A program made the position numbers and the translations under genes. This document shows, piece by piece, positions 22,089-31,629 of a stretch of 64,000 nt of DNA; positions within the stretch are counted from its first letter, which is position 1; every line of letters starts with the position of its first letter. A model generated the notes under the pieces. The model had not been told where the DNA came from. It saw nothing but the letters and a program-made list of their open reading frames with translations, and did not search any database. Source of the stretch: Lasiosphaeria ovina (taxonomy: Eukaryota; Ascomycota; Sordariomycetes; Sordariales; Lasiosphaeriaceae). The stretch lies in NCBI GenBank assembly GCA_033439765.1, contig JAULSN010000009.1, forward strand, positions 1,488,001-1,552,000. Direction: 5' to 3'.

Positions 22089-22867
22089 CTACACACAACA
22101 ATTAGTCTCCCCCAGCCCCGAATCCGCGCCGTTCCCACCCAGAACCACCGCTCCGCCCTCGTCTCCAAGCACCACGGTCCGCGACATCCAGTCGCACAGG
22201 AACTTGCCCAGCCCGTCGCCAACGACGATGCACAGGATCATGTATCCGTTGAAGTACATGGCCAGCAGCATGACCATGTACGCGACGGCAAACGTGACGG
22301 TGTGCAGCGCGACGCGGATAAGCTGCTGCACAGCCGTGGCCCGGAGCGTGACGCGCTGCTGCTGCTGTCCTTGCTGTGCTTGCTGATGATTCCCGCCGCC
22401 ACCCGGAGCCTCGCCTTTGGGCGACGCCAGCGCCGCGCCGCGCCGCGTAAGGTCTCGCGCGATGTACGCGTCGTACTCGCGCACTCCCCGCCGAAGGGCT
22501 TCCAGCGTCATCGCCAGCGCCATCGCTCCCAGACAAGATGCCGCGAAGCCGCCTTCCGACCGCACGTGCCATTGCGAGGTCAGGAAGCACGCGCCGATCG
22601 TCGTCCAGTTCCAGAGCATCTGTGATGGCCGGAAGGGTTATTCATTCAGGGGTTGGTAACATGAGAGTTATGGAAAGGGGTGGGACGAACCGAGGTCTTG
22701 CACCCTGTGCCGCCGCCGTGGCTGTGCTCGTGTGCTGCCGCTGCTGCCGCTGCTACCACTGCGGCAGTGTTATTGTGCGTGGTGAGGTTCGCCAGTTGAC
22801 CCGCCTGGTCCATGTGACCCGCGTGATCCATGTGGCCGGCGTGGTCCATGTGATGCGTGTGGTCCAT
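22089..22867 (-). CDS. CTR-family copper transporter
   Basis: Two exons, 22867-22691 and 22619-22089, join in frame (GCKTS then MLWNWTTIG) and encode 235 residues. The N-terminus is His/Met-rich with repeats of DHAGHM, the extracellular copper-binding region. Then come a helix with SEGGFAASCLGAM, a cytoplasmic loop with a Gln-rich low-complexity tract, a second helix, and the diagnostic third part: MLLAMYFNGYM contains the Met-x3-Met pore motif and GDGLG the Gly-x3-Gly packing motif. The tail ends in CC, a possible cytosolic copper hand-off site. Known role of the family: trimeric, energy-independent uptake of Cu(I) across plasma or vacuolar membranes. The close presence of a metalloreductase remnant at 25.0-25.6 kb fits reductive copper uptake. 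No lesion seen. Confidence 0.88.
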
Positions 22868-23288
22868 GCTTGAGGTTGTGCTTGGAAGACTTGGTGGATG
22901 GTATACACAGTTGAGGAGTGGCTGTCCGTATGTGCTGTCTGAGAGACAGAGGCAATAATGGCATACGCAGTTGGCTAGTTATCAGCTTATGCTGTCAGGG
23001 CCAGAGGGACTAGATATATACGACGACCGGTTAGTTTCGGATATAACTCTTCGAAGCTCAACAGTTTGCTTTGCCGAGATTACTTTTCATGCTGCATTAA
23101 ATATCCACAATGGCCGGTGGCTTGCTCGGTTTGGAGAAAATTTACTTTGTGATCATCAGCTGTCAGCCGCTCTTGACCGAGATTATTGCGTCAAGCAAGG
23201 CACACAATATCTCCAAAGGCTGAATTAGGTTCTGAGGCAACTAGGGCCATTCCTCGACATCGACCCAGACTCTCTGAACCCAGAGATA

Positions 23289-24787
23289 TCACAAATGTTC
23301 CCAAAGACAACTGAGAGCACTAGTCTGAAACCAGATCTTGTCTCTCTCGTAGCCCCTGAGAATCCAGTCCTTGGCCGTCGTCATAGCTTCCAGGACCTTG
23401 TCCGGCGGGGCGTCCAGTGGCGCTGTTGGCACCCGTCGGTTATACCAGTGGATTAGATGGACGCCGGCATGGATGGCTGTTCGAAAGGCCAGCTCGTCGG
23501 CCATGCCACCATATCCACTGGCAAAGCCTTGCAGGGCTTCAAAGGCGCTCTCAACGCCCTTGAAGTGCTTCCGCTCGTATAAGTCGCCAAACATCTGGCC
23601 AAGATCGTATGCTCGATGGCCTGGCTGAGCCAGCTCCCAGTCGATGACAAACATCTCATCCTGCAGCGAGGAGGATGCATGTTCGGGCACCAAGACACTA
23701 TTCACGTTGACAGAGTTGGTTATCAGTAGCCGACCTCCAGGCTGGTATCAACAAGCAAAGCACGAAAGGTCGTGCAGCAGGACTTACTTTCCGGTCCAGA
23801 AGTCACCATGCACCAGTCCCCAACTTGCTTCCAGATCCTCGCTACTAGCCAATGGTTTCTCGAACTCGCTTGTCGCCATATCCTTGACGCGTTGTAGATC
23901 TTTCCTCGTGCCATGGTCCAGGATTTCTGGGAATTTCTCAAGAACCGAGATGAACGTGTCGTAGCTCGTGTCATACTTGAGTTTCCTCATGGGACCGGAA
24001 TTCCGCTCAATGGCATTGCAGAGGGCACGCTGTGCAGGCTCGTCGGCCCATTCGTGGAAGGCCTTGAGCCAGGATCCCAACGCGGCGCCAGTATTCCGCG
24101 CGAAAACGTGAAAGGACTGATCCGTGTCCTGGCCAGCCGCCGTGAGGAGAATCGACTTGAAATCTCTCGACGGTGACAGGTCTTGGTGGACTTGGATGAT
24201 GCTGTTTGCACGATCCAAGAGATACAGGTGCGGCGTTTTGACTTGTATATCTGTGCCTGCCAGACTTCGGCTACTGGCTTGGGGGTGGAAACTCTCCAAG
24301 GCTTGCAGCATGGCCTCTTCAGTGAACTGTGTAATGCCAAATGTCAGCCTCAGAAGTCTACGAGATTCTGCTTTGCTAGGCCGTTCGGGCTGTCTGCCGC
24401 CCCGCGTCGACTTACAGAGCGCGAGATGTCAATGGGGAAATCGGGATTTACCGACAGAAACGCCGTGGAATACTTGAGGATGACCGTCTCGCTTGTTTCT
24501 GTCGTCGACGCATGGCCGCCGGCATCTTCAACCGACGCGAGGGCATCAAGGAGAGTGCCGCGGAACAGAAAATTGATGCTCCCACCACTCAGCTGCGTCA
24601 ACGAGGAACAGGCGTACCTGGTCAGTGACAGAGACGCTAGGATCAGGGATGAGATGTCATCTTCTTTTGTCCGGACAGGAGATACCATTTTTGGACCGTC
24701 AATGGGCAGCGGATAATCTTCAACTGGGGGAAGCCTTGAATGCAGGATATACGGCGAGCTTTGCTTGTGTTTTGGATCTGCTGACAT
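23289..24787 (-). CDS. Phosphotransferase (APH/ChoK-like kinase fold), 439 aa
   Basis: Three exons, 24787-24416, 24326-23788 and 23697-23289, splice in frame (GTAAGT donors) to 439 residues. The nucleotide-binding lobe contains a Gly/Ser-rich turn LSGGSINFLFRG and a strand with ETVILKYS, the likely ATP-anchoring Lys. The catalytic loop HGDFWTGN is completed across intron 2: HGDFWTG plus Asn, matching HxDxxxxN of aminoglycoside phosphotransferase-like kinases. The metal-binding Asp lies in VIDWELAQPG. The domain order matches the APH/choline kinase family and is close to 5-methylthioribose kinase-like fungal proteins. Its substrate is a small hydroxylated molecule but cannot be named. It lies between the copper transporter and the ferric reductase remnant and looks intact. 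Confidence 0.85.
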
Positions 24788-25023
24788 GGGGTGTGCTGCC
24801 GTTGGTCGAAGGTGCAGTTACATGACTCATAAAAGCTCACAAAATCCTGCCAAGTCCATTACTACACTACCAACAGCCAATCGGATAAATGCCCAGTATG
24901 CACGATAACCAACAGGGCTCGGTCTTTTTGTTCCTTTCCAGTTCGACCTGCCTGAAGCGGTCGGTCACTTGTGTTGGGAGGTACCCAAGAATAACTAACT
25001 ATCCAAGCAACAACCAGCCTTTA

Positions 25024-25590
25024 TTATTCCAAGCGGTCGTCGCAGGTGAGCTTGATATCAAACCGGTCCTCGCCCTTCCACACCTTTGGCCCTGAGTTAG
25101 CCTTTGCGACAGCGGCCCGCAGGTCTGAGATCATGCCCGGCGGCCCGCTGCCAAAGACTTTGGTTGGTCCATGTTCAGTCCCGCTGACGAACTGGTCGAC
25201 CTCGGATTCCAAGTTTGGCCTCTGCTTTGCCTGGACGTTTGGCAGACCCCAAGGCGATGCCATCTCTACTGCGGTGCCAGACCCATTCGCGACTGGCGGA
25301 GTCTTGTCGCCCTGTGTTGACGTTACTTCTGCCCCCTTTTCGTCGAGCAGAACAGGCCCCGGCACGGACGGTTCGTCGTCGTCGGTCACAAACAATCGAA
25401 TGTTCACTCGCCTAGCGTGCAGCTGTTGCAACTGGGAAGGAACCCACTCGATATCGCGTGTTCGCTTTATTGCCCAGATGAGTGATATGTGTCGATGAGA
25501 CTCGGCCAAGCCAGGCCCCTCGTCTCGCACAACTTGAAGTAGGGGCAGGACCAGACGTGGACTTGACGTGACGTCGGCAGGCTCTGTCAG
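25024..25590 (-). pseudogene. C-terminal fragment of a ferric/cupric reductase (FRE type)
   Basis: The last about 185 codons of this minus-strand frame match the NAD(P)-binding end of fungal metalloreductases: strand RHISLIWAIKR, then NIRLFVTDDDE, the cofactor motif VFGSGPPGMISDLRAAV (the Gly-Pro-Pro-Gly-Met turn typical of FRE), and the usual terminal residues KLTCDDRLE. The transmembrane heme domain and FAD-binding domain should lie upstream but are missing: beyond about 25590 the frame turns into low-complexity Arg/Cys/Ser sequence over a GC-rich repeat. The frame itself stays open to 25860, so a hybrid short protein is possible, but a working reductase is not. Family role: surface reduction of Fe(III)/Cu(II) before uptake. 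Confidence 0.75.
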
Positions 25591-25740
25591 TAGTGTCCCG
25601 TTTGCGCGAGGGGGTGCCTTCCCGGGCGAGCAGCCGCGAGCAGAGGAAGGGGCAGACACGCAGCAGGGGTGCACTTCGCGCGCCTCCCGTGCCACCCACT
25701 TGCACGCTCGCTCGCAGAGAAGCACTCTCGGCAGGCTCGA

Positions 25741-25774
25741 CACGTCCTTGCCAGACACACGTCCTTGCCAGACA
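25741..25774. repeat. Perfect tandem repeat of 17 bp (two units)
   Basis: Two exact copies of CACGTCCTTGCCAGACA side by side, followed by a partial degenerate copy. They lie in the GC-rich stretch just beyond the point where ferric reductase homology ends. Confidence 0.85.
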
Positions 25775-26413
25775 CGCACGTCTGCGTCTGCATCGACCGC
25801 GAGGATTGCCCAGCACGTCCCGTCTGTTGCCAGACCCCAAACTGATGCCCATCTCCACACGCAACCTTTGCCAACACCAGTCCCACCTTGCCCCTACTTA
25901 AGTTATAATTTGAGTTGCGCACTTGTTGCAGATGCCGTGATGCACAACCCAACCTTTGGAAGTTATGCAACCATAAAAACTGCGCCTGGAACACAACGCC
26001 AGCGCCGCAGACAGTTTGTCAGTTGAGCCGCATGCTCCCAATATTGTCCTGCGCACGCAACATGTTGGCTCGCTGCACCATGTCAGTTTCACTGGTTGCG
26101 GCACACGTGTGCCGTGTGGTAGTAGTCAACTGGTGCCTCCTTCAGATTGGCGGTACCAAGCCAACAGAGTGGGAGCAACCAGTTTGTCAGTGTCTCGATT
26201 CGGCGCGAGGCTATCCTATAGGGCATGTATCTCGGCGGCGTTGGGTGGCGGCAAAGCAACCTCCCGAGACACGCGTTAGGCGCAGCAGCCCATCTGGCAA
26301 ATAGCCGGTTTTCAGCTTTGAACAAGACACAATTTGTAAAACGTGGGAAAAGACAGCCGGCCCAAATCTTGCTTCTGTCGAGCGTGACCGGTTGTTGCTC
26401 CACATCGGCCACC

Positions 26414-27101
26414 ATGATTGACCTTACTTGGCTGGGATCCCCCATTGCCGCACTCCTGAACACGGGAATAACCGCTTCTCTAACGACAAAGACGATCCTG
26501 ATCGGCAACCAGAAGATCAAGGTATGTGGCCACGACCACCCCGCCTTTACAGCCCATGGATGGCAAAGTCAGTTCGGGGCCACGCTGACAACAAATCTGA
26601 AATTCTTTCCCGCCACCCACACGACAGCTCGATCAAGTACAGCGGAACCGAGACATCCTTGTGCCGGCGCTGAGGGAGAAAATCAAGCAGCTCAGGGGTG
26701 TGTTCGAGGACAGACTCAGAGCACTGAAGGTTTCGACCGGCCCCGCGAAGCACACGGACAGGCAGCGGTTCGACGACATCGCTCAGAAAATCAAGACATA
26801 CGACGAGCAGCTATCCTCGCTGGACTTGGTCCTCCCCGTCCGCCTCAACGCGGCGAATGCCCTGGCCAAGCGCAAGGAGCGCGAAAGGGCCGTGGCGGCC
26901 GCCCATGAGGATGACTACAGCGCGCTGTTGGCTCTGGTAGAGAACGTCAAGGTTTTGTGGGACCAGCGAGAGGCCAAGCTGGTGTTTTGGGGACAGAGCG
27001 AGCGGCTCGGCGGCGACGTGGCCACTCCGCCCGAGGAAGCCGCGGCTGAACCGAGGAAGATGGCGGCGCAGAAGGCCGAGGCTAGACATACCACTTCTTG
27101 A
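26414..27101 (+). CDS. Hypothetical helical protein, 193 aa
   Basis: Exon 1, 26414-26521 (36 codons), ends at a GTATGT donor. Exon 2, 26628-27101, begins after ...CGACAG and joins in frame (NQKIK then LDQVQRNRD) to give 193 residues. The ATG is in a good context (GCCACCATG). The N-terminus has a hydrophobic stretch (SPIAALLNTGITASLTT). The rest is almost entirely charged helix with heptad-like spacing, suggesting a coiled coil. I do not recognise the family. No disabling lesion; a GT microsatellite lies just past the stop. It could be a short cytosolic or membrane-tethered protein. Confidence 0.6.
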
Positions 27102-27120
27102 GGACAACATGTATATATGG

Positions 27121-27148
27121 TGTGTGTGTGTGTGTGTGTGTGTGTGTG
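27121..27148. repeat. TG/GT dinucleotide microsatellite
   Basis: Fourteen uninterrupted TG units about 20 bases after the stop codon of the upstream hypothetical gene, in its probable 3' untranslated region. Confidence 0.9.
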
Positions 27149-27385
27149 ATGTGCTGTTTAGAAGCGAATCAGTTCAGATTAGACCTGGCAGAGCCAGTGT
27201 AAACAGATCCCCCCCTCCCCCCCCTTTTTTTTGTGCGAGTTGGGAAACAAATCCGGAATAGTAAATTATTGGACTACCTAGTTTGTCTTCTCAATCCATC
27301 TCCCTTCCGAAATCACATTGAGACAAGTAAAGAAACCTGCAAGTCTGCGAGTCGGGCGCTGCGTACCCTATATCCTAGACCCCCT

Positions 27386-27875
27386 TCAGTACCAGTGAAC
27401 TGTCTCCTCCTCCATCTTGCCTTCCTTCTCCAGCTGTGGCACAAGCTCTTTGATTCGCGCGACCAGCGCTTTTCCATACTCGGGTCCAAGCGGCGGCGCA
27501 GGCTTGGTTGTGTCTGGACGCAGCCACGGGATGGACTTGATGCCCGCGGCCGCCTTCATCAGAAGTTCGATGTCGGCGTCGTCGTAGCCTCCGCCTAGAA
27601 TGACGGCCACGGGTGGCTGTGAATAGTCCTTGCTGCCCAGTGCAGTCCGGGACGGCGGCGGCGGCTGCTCGCCCCGGAAGATGGCGGGGATCTCGACCGA
27701 TCCGGCCTCGGGCGACAGGATAAAATGGATGACTTTGGTCTGTCGTCAGCAGACTGGTGAGGGATCTGTGTGAGCCAACACTGTCAGACCGACCTTCGAA
27801 CTCAGGCTTGAGGAGTGCGATGACGCCCTCGCCAATTCTCTCGGTCCTGCCACACAGGATCACGGGGGCGCCCAT
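27386..27875 (-). CDS. Conserved hypothetical fungal protein, 142 aa
   Basis: Exons 27875-27794 and 27732-27386 join in frame (FE then VIHFILSPEAG) to 142 residues. The start MGAPVILCGRTERIG and the strand PPVAVILGGGYDDADIE suggest a small alpha/beta fold resembling the beginning of a nucleotide-binding protein, but no complete dinucleotide-binding motif is present. The C-terminus GPEYGKALVARIKELVPQL is a helix. I recall similar short fungal proteins of unknown function that begin with a CGRTE-like turn and end with a helix of this kind; this is recollection, not a search. Looks intact. Confidence 0.65.
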
Positions 27876-28392
27876 GTTTGGTACAAGGGGAATTTACGGG
27901 TGCAAGTTGGTTCAAATAGGTATACAGTGAGTCAGGGCTCGTGTTCAGGGCAAAGTTTGAGGTGGGGAATGATTGGTGGCGATACAATGCGGTTGTGGTC
28001 AGACCAAGAGAAAGCCAGAAAACTGTGAGGAGAAGGACGCGGAGCGGTGAGGGGATCGTCGAAATATTCAACCAACAGCACCTGTCACGTGTGCGGACGG
28101 CTGACGGTTGTTGGTTCCGCGCATGCCGTATCCGTATAAGCCTAATCATTGTCCACTCTGCGTGCTATGCTAATCGCGAACTCCGTCGGACTCTGAGTGG
28201 AACCAACCTAGCTGTCCGCGGCTTAGTTACGGAGTTCGGTTACGTAGCCGGGGACCGGGGTACAGGGGGCAAGATACTTGAATATGATCAAGACTCCATA
28301 ATGAAAATATTCCAAGCTGTGGTCTTCTGGCAAGACCATCATAGCACTCCATTGAAAAGCACTCCATTGAAAACTTCCGCTCCCGAAAGACC

Positions 28393-30188
28393 CTATCTAA
28401 ACTCGTACGTGCATCCCGCCCAACCGCTGGCCCATAGCGTGGCCGTGTCTGAAGCGCAGTCCTGGCTGCCCATCCCTGGCGCTTCCTCGAGGTCCAGCAT
28501 CCCAAAGACAGCCAGCGCGGCCTGGTCGTGAATATAGTCTATCCACGGAAAACCAACGAGACACTGCCGGGCTTCCCCCCACGACATGTCTGGCGGGACC
28601 TCGGCCGTCCAGCGCCCACGCAGCCAGGGGTCGGCCACGTCGAAAATGGATATGGCCCCTATTGTCAACACCCAGAGCATCAAACCCTGCAACTGGGGCA
28701 CAGAGATGCGAACGGCGTCATAGGTTTCCCGAAAACGCCGCGACAGATAGGGGTAGTGGCCCCTGGTTCCCGGCACCTGAGAGGTGGTCGAGAGGAACGC
28801 CAGCATGGCCAGCCGGAGGCACTCGGCGAAGGCGTCGTCCAGGCAGCCCTGCAGCCCGAGCAGCCGGTACTGGGCCGAGCAGATCTGGTCCTGGAACTCG
28901 ACGGCATACAGCGGGGCGGGGCTTCCCGCCGTGGCGTTGAGCGCACGGCAGAGCTGCCGTAGGTCTCCGAACACGGCGAGCAACTCGCGGTTTGTTATAC
29001 CAGAGATGGACTCAATGGCCCCAGATGCGCCGGGCATGGAAGCCGTTCCGTCCCAGCTGCCGCCCCAGGGGCTTGGAGTCTCGATAGCCAGATGATTGCT
29101 TGTCCCAGAGGCATCTCCAGCGAAGACGGGTTTCTCCCCTGAATAGAGCGAGTAGGCCAGGTCGATCCTGCTCGCAGCTGTCAGCTATCAAGACTATAGA
29201 CGCTCGGTCTGTGCCGGCCGGGGCAAGTGGCGAGACTGAATTACCGGCTCAGCTTTGCATAGAGCCTCGGACCCCGGCGAAAGGCTGCGAGACCGCCGCG
29301 CAGCCGGACCATCTCGCCGAGCCCCCTGATGTGGACCATGGCTGCTGCGTAGTCTCGCGCCGACGAGAACAGGATAACGAGGCTGAGAACGACCCATATG
29401 GTTGAGTTGTGCGTGCAGCTGCGGCTGTCAGACAGCCTGCCGTTAAGGAAGGCAAGCGTCTTGCCCCAGTGGTAGGCGCCAGACTTTGTTCCGTGGGGGG
29501 CGTGTCCGAGGATGCGGCTGATGAGGGAGATGGAGAAGATTATGGGGTGGAGGAACGACGAGTCTTGTGTCTGGTACTGGATCCAGAGGCTCGTATTTGC
29601 TGAATATTCGAGGCCAAGCTTGGCCGGGTGCATCACTTCTCGGGACCGGGTGATGACTGGAGCGATAAAGGGTAGGCAGGATTAGCGGCTAGTCTGGTAG
29701 TAGTAATGTTTGAAAATCTGGAGTCTGGACTATATAGACTTAGAACAAGGCAAGTTTATCGTACAGGTATGTAGTAGCATGCGCGAGTAGTCATCGACTT
29801 CGTGGGGGGGCGCGAGTACGGAGAGGTCGGAGAGGAGTGGCGGGGACAGGGACAATTCAACTTGACGCGGCTCGTGGTCGTGATCGTGGTCGTGATCGTG
29901 GTCTTCAGCTTCTCTATCTCGTCCGCGTCTCTGGCTTGGCGCCCGCCCCCTTTTGCTTCCTGGCTCGAGCCGCCGTGCAGGGCGCCGTATGTGTAAGTCG
30001 ATCTGGACCCGAGGGCTGAGTTCTAGTCCACTGGCAGCGCAGTTGGTTGCCGCTGCCGGACGCACAGGACCGACGCCAATCCGCAAGTTCCGGCCGCGCA
30101 TTGCATGGCTGCGGATTAGCTTGCGGTCTCGCCCGTGCGGTTTGCCATGTTCTGCGACAAGAATAAAGGCAAATTCCTGCGGGTCCAT
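28393..30188 (-). CDS. Fungal transcription-factor-like protein without Zn(II)2Cys6 cluster, 536 aa
   Basis: Three exons, 30188-29765, 29656-29245 and 29167-28393, splice in frame to 536 residues. The start MDPQEFAFILVAEHGKPH leads into RKLIRSHAMRGRN, like the N-terminal FxF...RSHxMR signature I associate with fungal regulators that lack a zinc cluster. A His/Asp-rich tract (DHDHDHDHDH, about residue 103) is encoded by a short repeat at about 29872-29906. The remainder resembles the fungal-specific transcription factor domain: a helix with VDDYSRMLL, then ITRSREVMHPAKL, LVILFSSARDYAAAMVHIRGL, and EMVRLRGGLAAF. A CTAAT branch point precedes the second exon. No Cys6 cluster is present, so DNA binding by this protein alone is doubtful; it may act as a partner or regulator. 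No lesion seen. Confidence 0.75.
29872..29906. repeat. 12-bp tandem repeat encoding Asp/His alternation
   Basis: Repeats of GTGGTCGTGATC on the plus strand; on the minus strand they encode alternating Asp-His inside exon 1 of the transcription-factor-like gene. Confidence 0.7.
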
Positions 30189-30535
30189 TAGTCTGTCTAC
30201 CTTAGGTTGCGGCGCGCGTTGTCGGGTTGATGCGGGTCTGTTGGGCGCTGCCAAAACGCCACCACGGGGGAATGCGAGACGAGGAAGCCGAGTTGCGTGC
30301 ATGCAATGCAATTTGGCGCTGCGCGGCGGTCCAGTGATAATACGCAAGCAGCAAAGGACCCACCAGACTGCTTTCCCTTTCGGGACGGGAGCTCGGACTC
30401 GACGCGCCAGCGCCTCACTTTAGCTCGATATTTGGCCGAATCAAGGCAAAGCTCCGTCAGCAAGTCCACGCCGTTTGACTGACGGCTTGATCCTCCCGGC
30501 ACAACGTCCACCCTGCGCTTGAAGGCCGGAGCACT

Positions 30536-30543
30536 TATAAATA
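30536..30543 (+). promoter_or_regulatory. Possible TATA box
   Basis: TATAAATA about 150 bases before the ATG at 30691. It matches the consensus and stands in otherwise GC-rich DNA. Confidence 0.45.
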
Positions 30544-30690
30544 CCGTCAACTTCCGGAGCCACGCAGCTTTGGTTCATCAAGTTTTGACTCACTGCACTC
30601 CGAAATCTTAACTGCATTTTGTCTTGAAACCGCTATTCAAGAGCCTACCGAGGCACATAACCCTAGCCTTTGTCTCCCTAAGTCGTCAAC

Positions 30691-31302
30691 ATGGTCCAGA
30701 CCCTCACCACCCAGATTGAAATCGCTGCTCCCCCAGAAGTAGTGCGATCAGTGGTGCGTTCTGGCGTCTGGCCAAGCCCCCATGTTATCCTACTCGTCCA
30801 GCTGACAAAACAACCAAACCCTGGCACAGTTTCTCGATTTTGACCGGTTCAAAGAATGGCACCCGTCGTGGCTGTCCATCGCCGTCGTTGATCCCGCTAA
30901 ACGGCCAGCTGACCTACAGCCCAAAGACGTGTTGAAGGTCGGCCTGAAGACGTATTATTTCAACCCGACCGTGGTAGTACGTTGGCACACTCCCAACACC
31001 CACGACGCCGGTCCACCAACTAACTAATCAAACGCCGACAGGAAAACACGCCGAGCTGCTTCTCGTGGCTGGGCAACCTGTACGGAATACTGCTCGGGAC
31101 GCACCAGTTTCACTTCAAGCCGAGCGAACAGACGCCCGGCGGCACGACGCTGGTGCAAAAGGAAGACTTTGCGGGCGCCATCGCCTTCATGTTCCGCTCG
31201 GGCTGGAGCGCGGCCAAGTCGACAGGCGGCAACTTTGAGCAGTTCAACCAGGACCTGAAGGCTGCTGCCGAGAAGGTGGCGCGCCAGGCTGGTCAGCAAT
31301 AG
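30691..31302 (+). CDS. SRPBCC (START/Bet v 1-like) domain protein, 156 aa
   Basis: Exons 30691-30753, 30830-30976 and 31042-31302 join in frame to 156 residues, about the size of a single SRPBCC domain. The start MVQTLTTQIEIAAPPEVVRS is the usual first strand and helix of the fold, then FLDFDRFKEWHPSW, the common W-x-P turn after the first helices, strands ending in FNPTVVENTPSCFSW, and HQFHFKPSE...GTTLVQKEDF. It finishes with a long C-terminal helix (NFEQFNQDLKAAAEKV). Such proteins bind hydrophobic ligands in a deep cavity; some are polyketide cyclases, but no catalytic residues can be assigned here. No signal peptide, so probably cytosolic. Introns 1 and 2 use GTGCGT and GTACGT donors. Confidence 0.8.
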
Positions 31303-31629
31303 GGGGTTCCTGTTAGCCGTGGCAGCGGTGTCCGACTGGTATCCAATTTGTGTTCCATTTTCAGCAATATCCAGCAACTCTTTAATTCCAACCACCAACA
31401 CTCCCTTTTAGAATTTAGACAGATACCTAGCTTTATGCCACATCCACAATGTTCGAGCCGATGTCAGAACCTGTCCCAAGATCGCCCGGCGCCCCCATAC
31501 ATGATTCCTGCTCGCATCCTGAACACTCCAATGTCACCATCTTCAGTCCTTAGCACCCGCCTTCACAGATCCCGCCACAGCTCCTCGTTAACGTCATTAA
31601 CTGCTACAACAGGTTAGTACCAAATCCTC

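Noticed and set aside
22102..22590. 162-codon minus-strand frame over the copper transporter
   Set aside because: Different frame of the same DNA as CTR exon 2; the CTR frame carries all the motifs.
25412..25864. Cys/Arg-rich 150-codon minus-strand frame and overlapping frames
   Set aside because: All arise from the same GC-rich repeat patch; several frames are open at once, so none is convincing.
30189..30347. Longer N-terminus for the transcription-factor-like protein, starting at 30347
   Set aside because: The added 53 residues are low in order and lack any motif; the MDPQEF start at 30188 opens the conserved signature directly.
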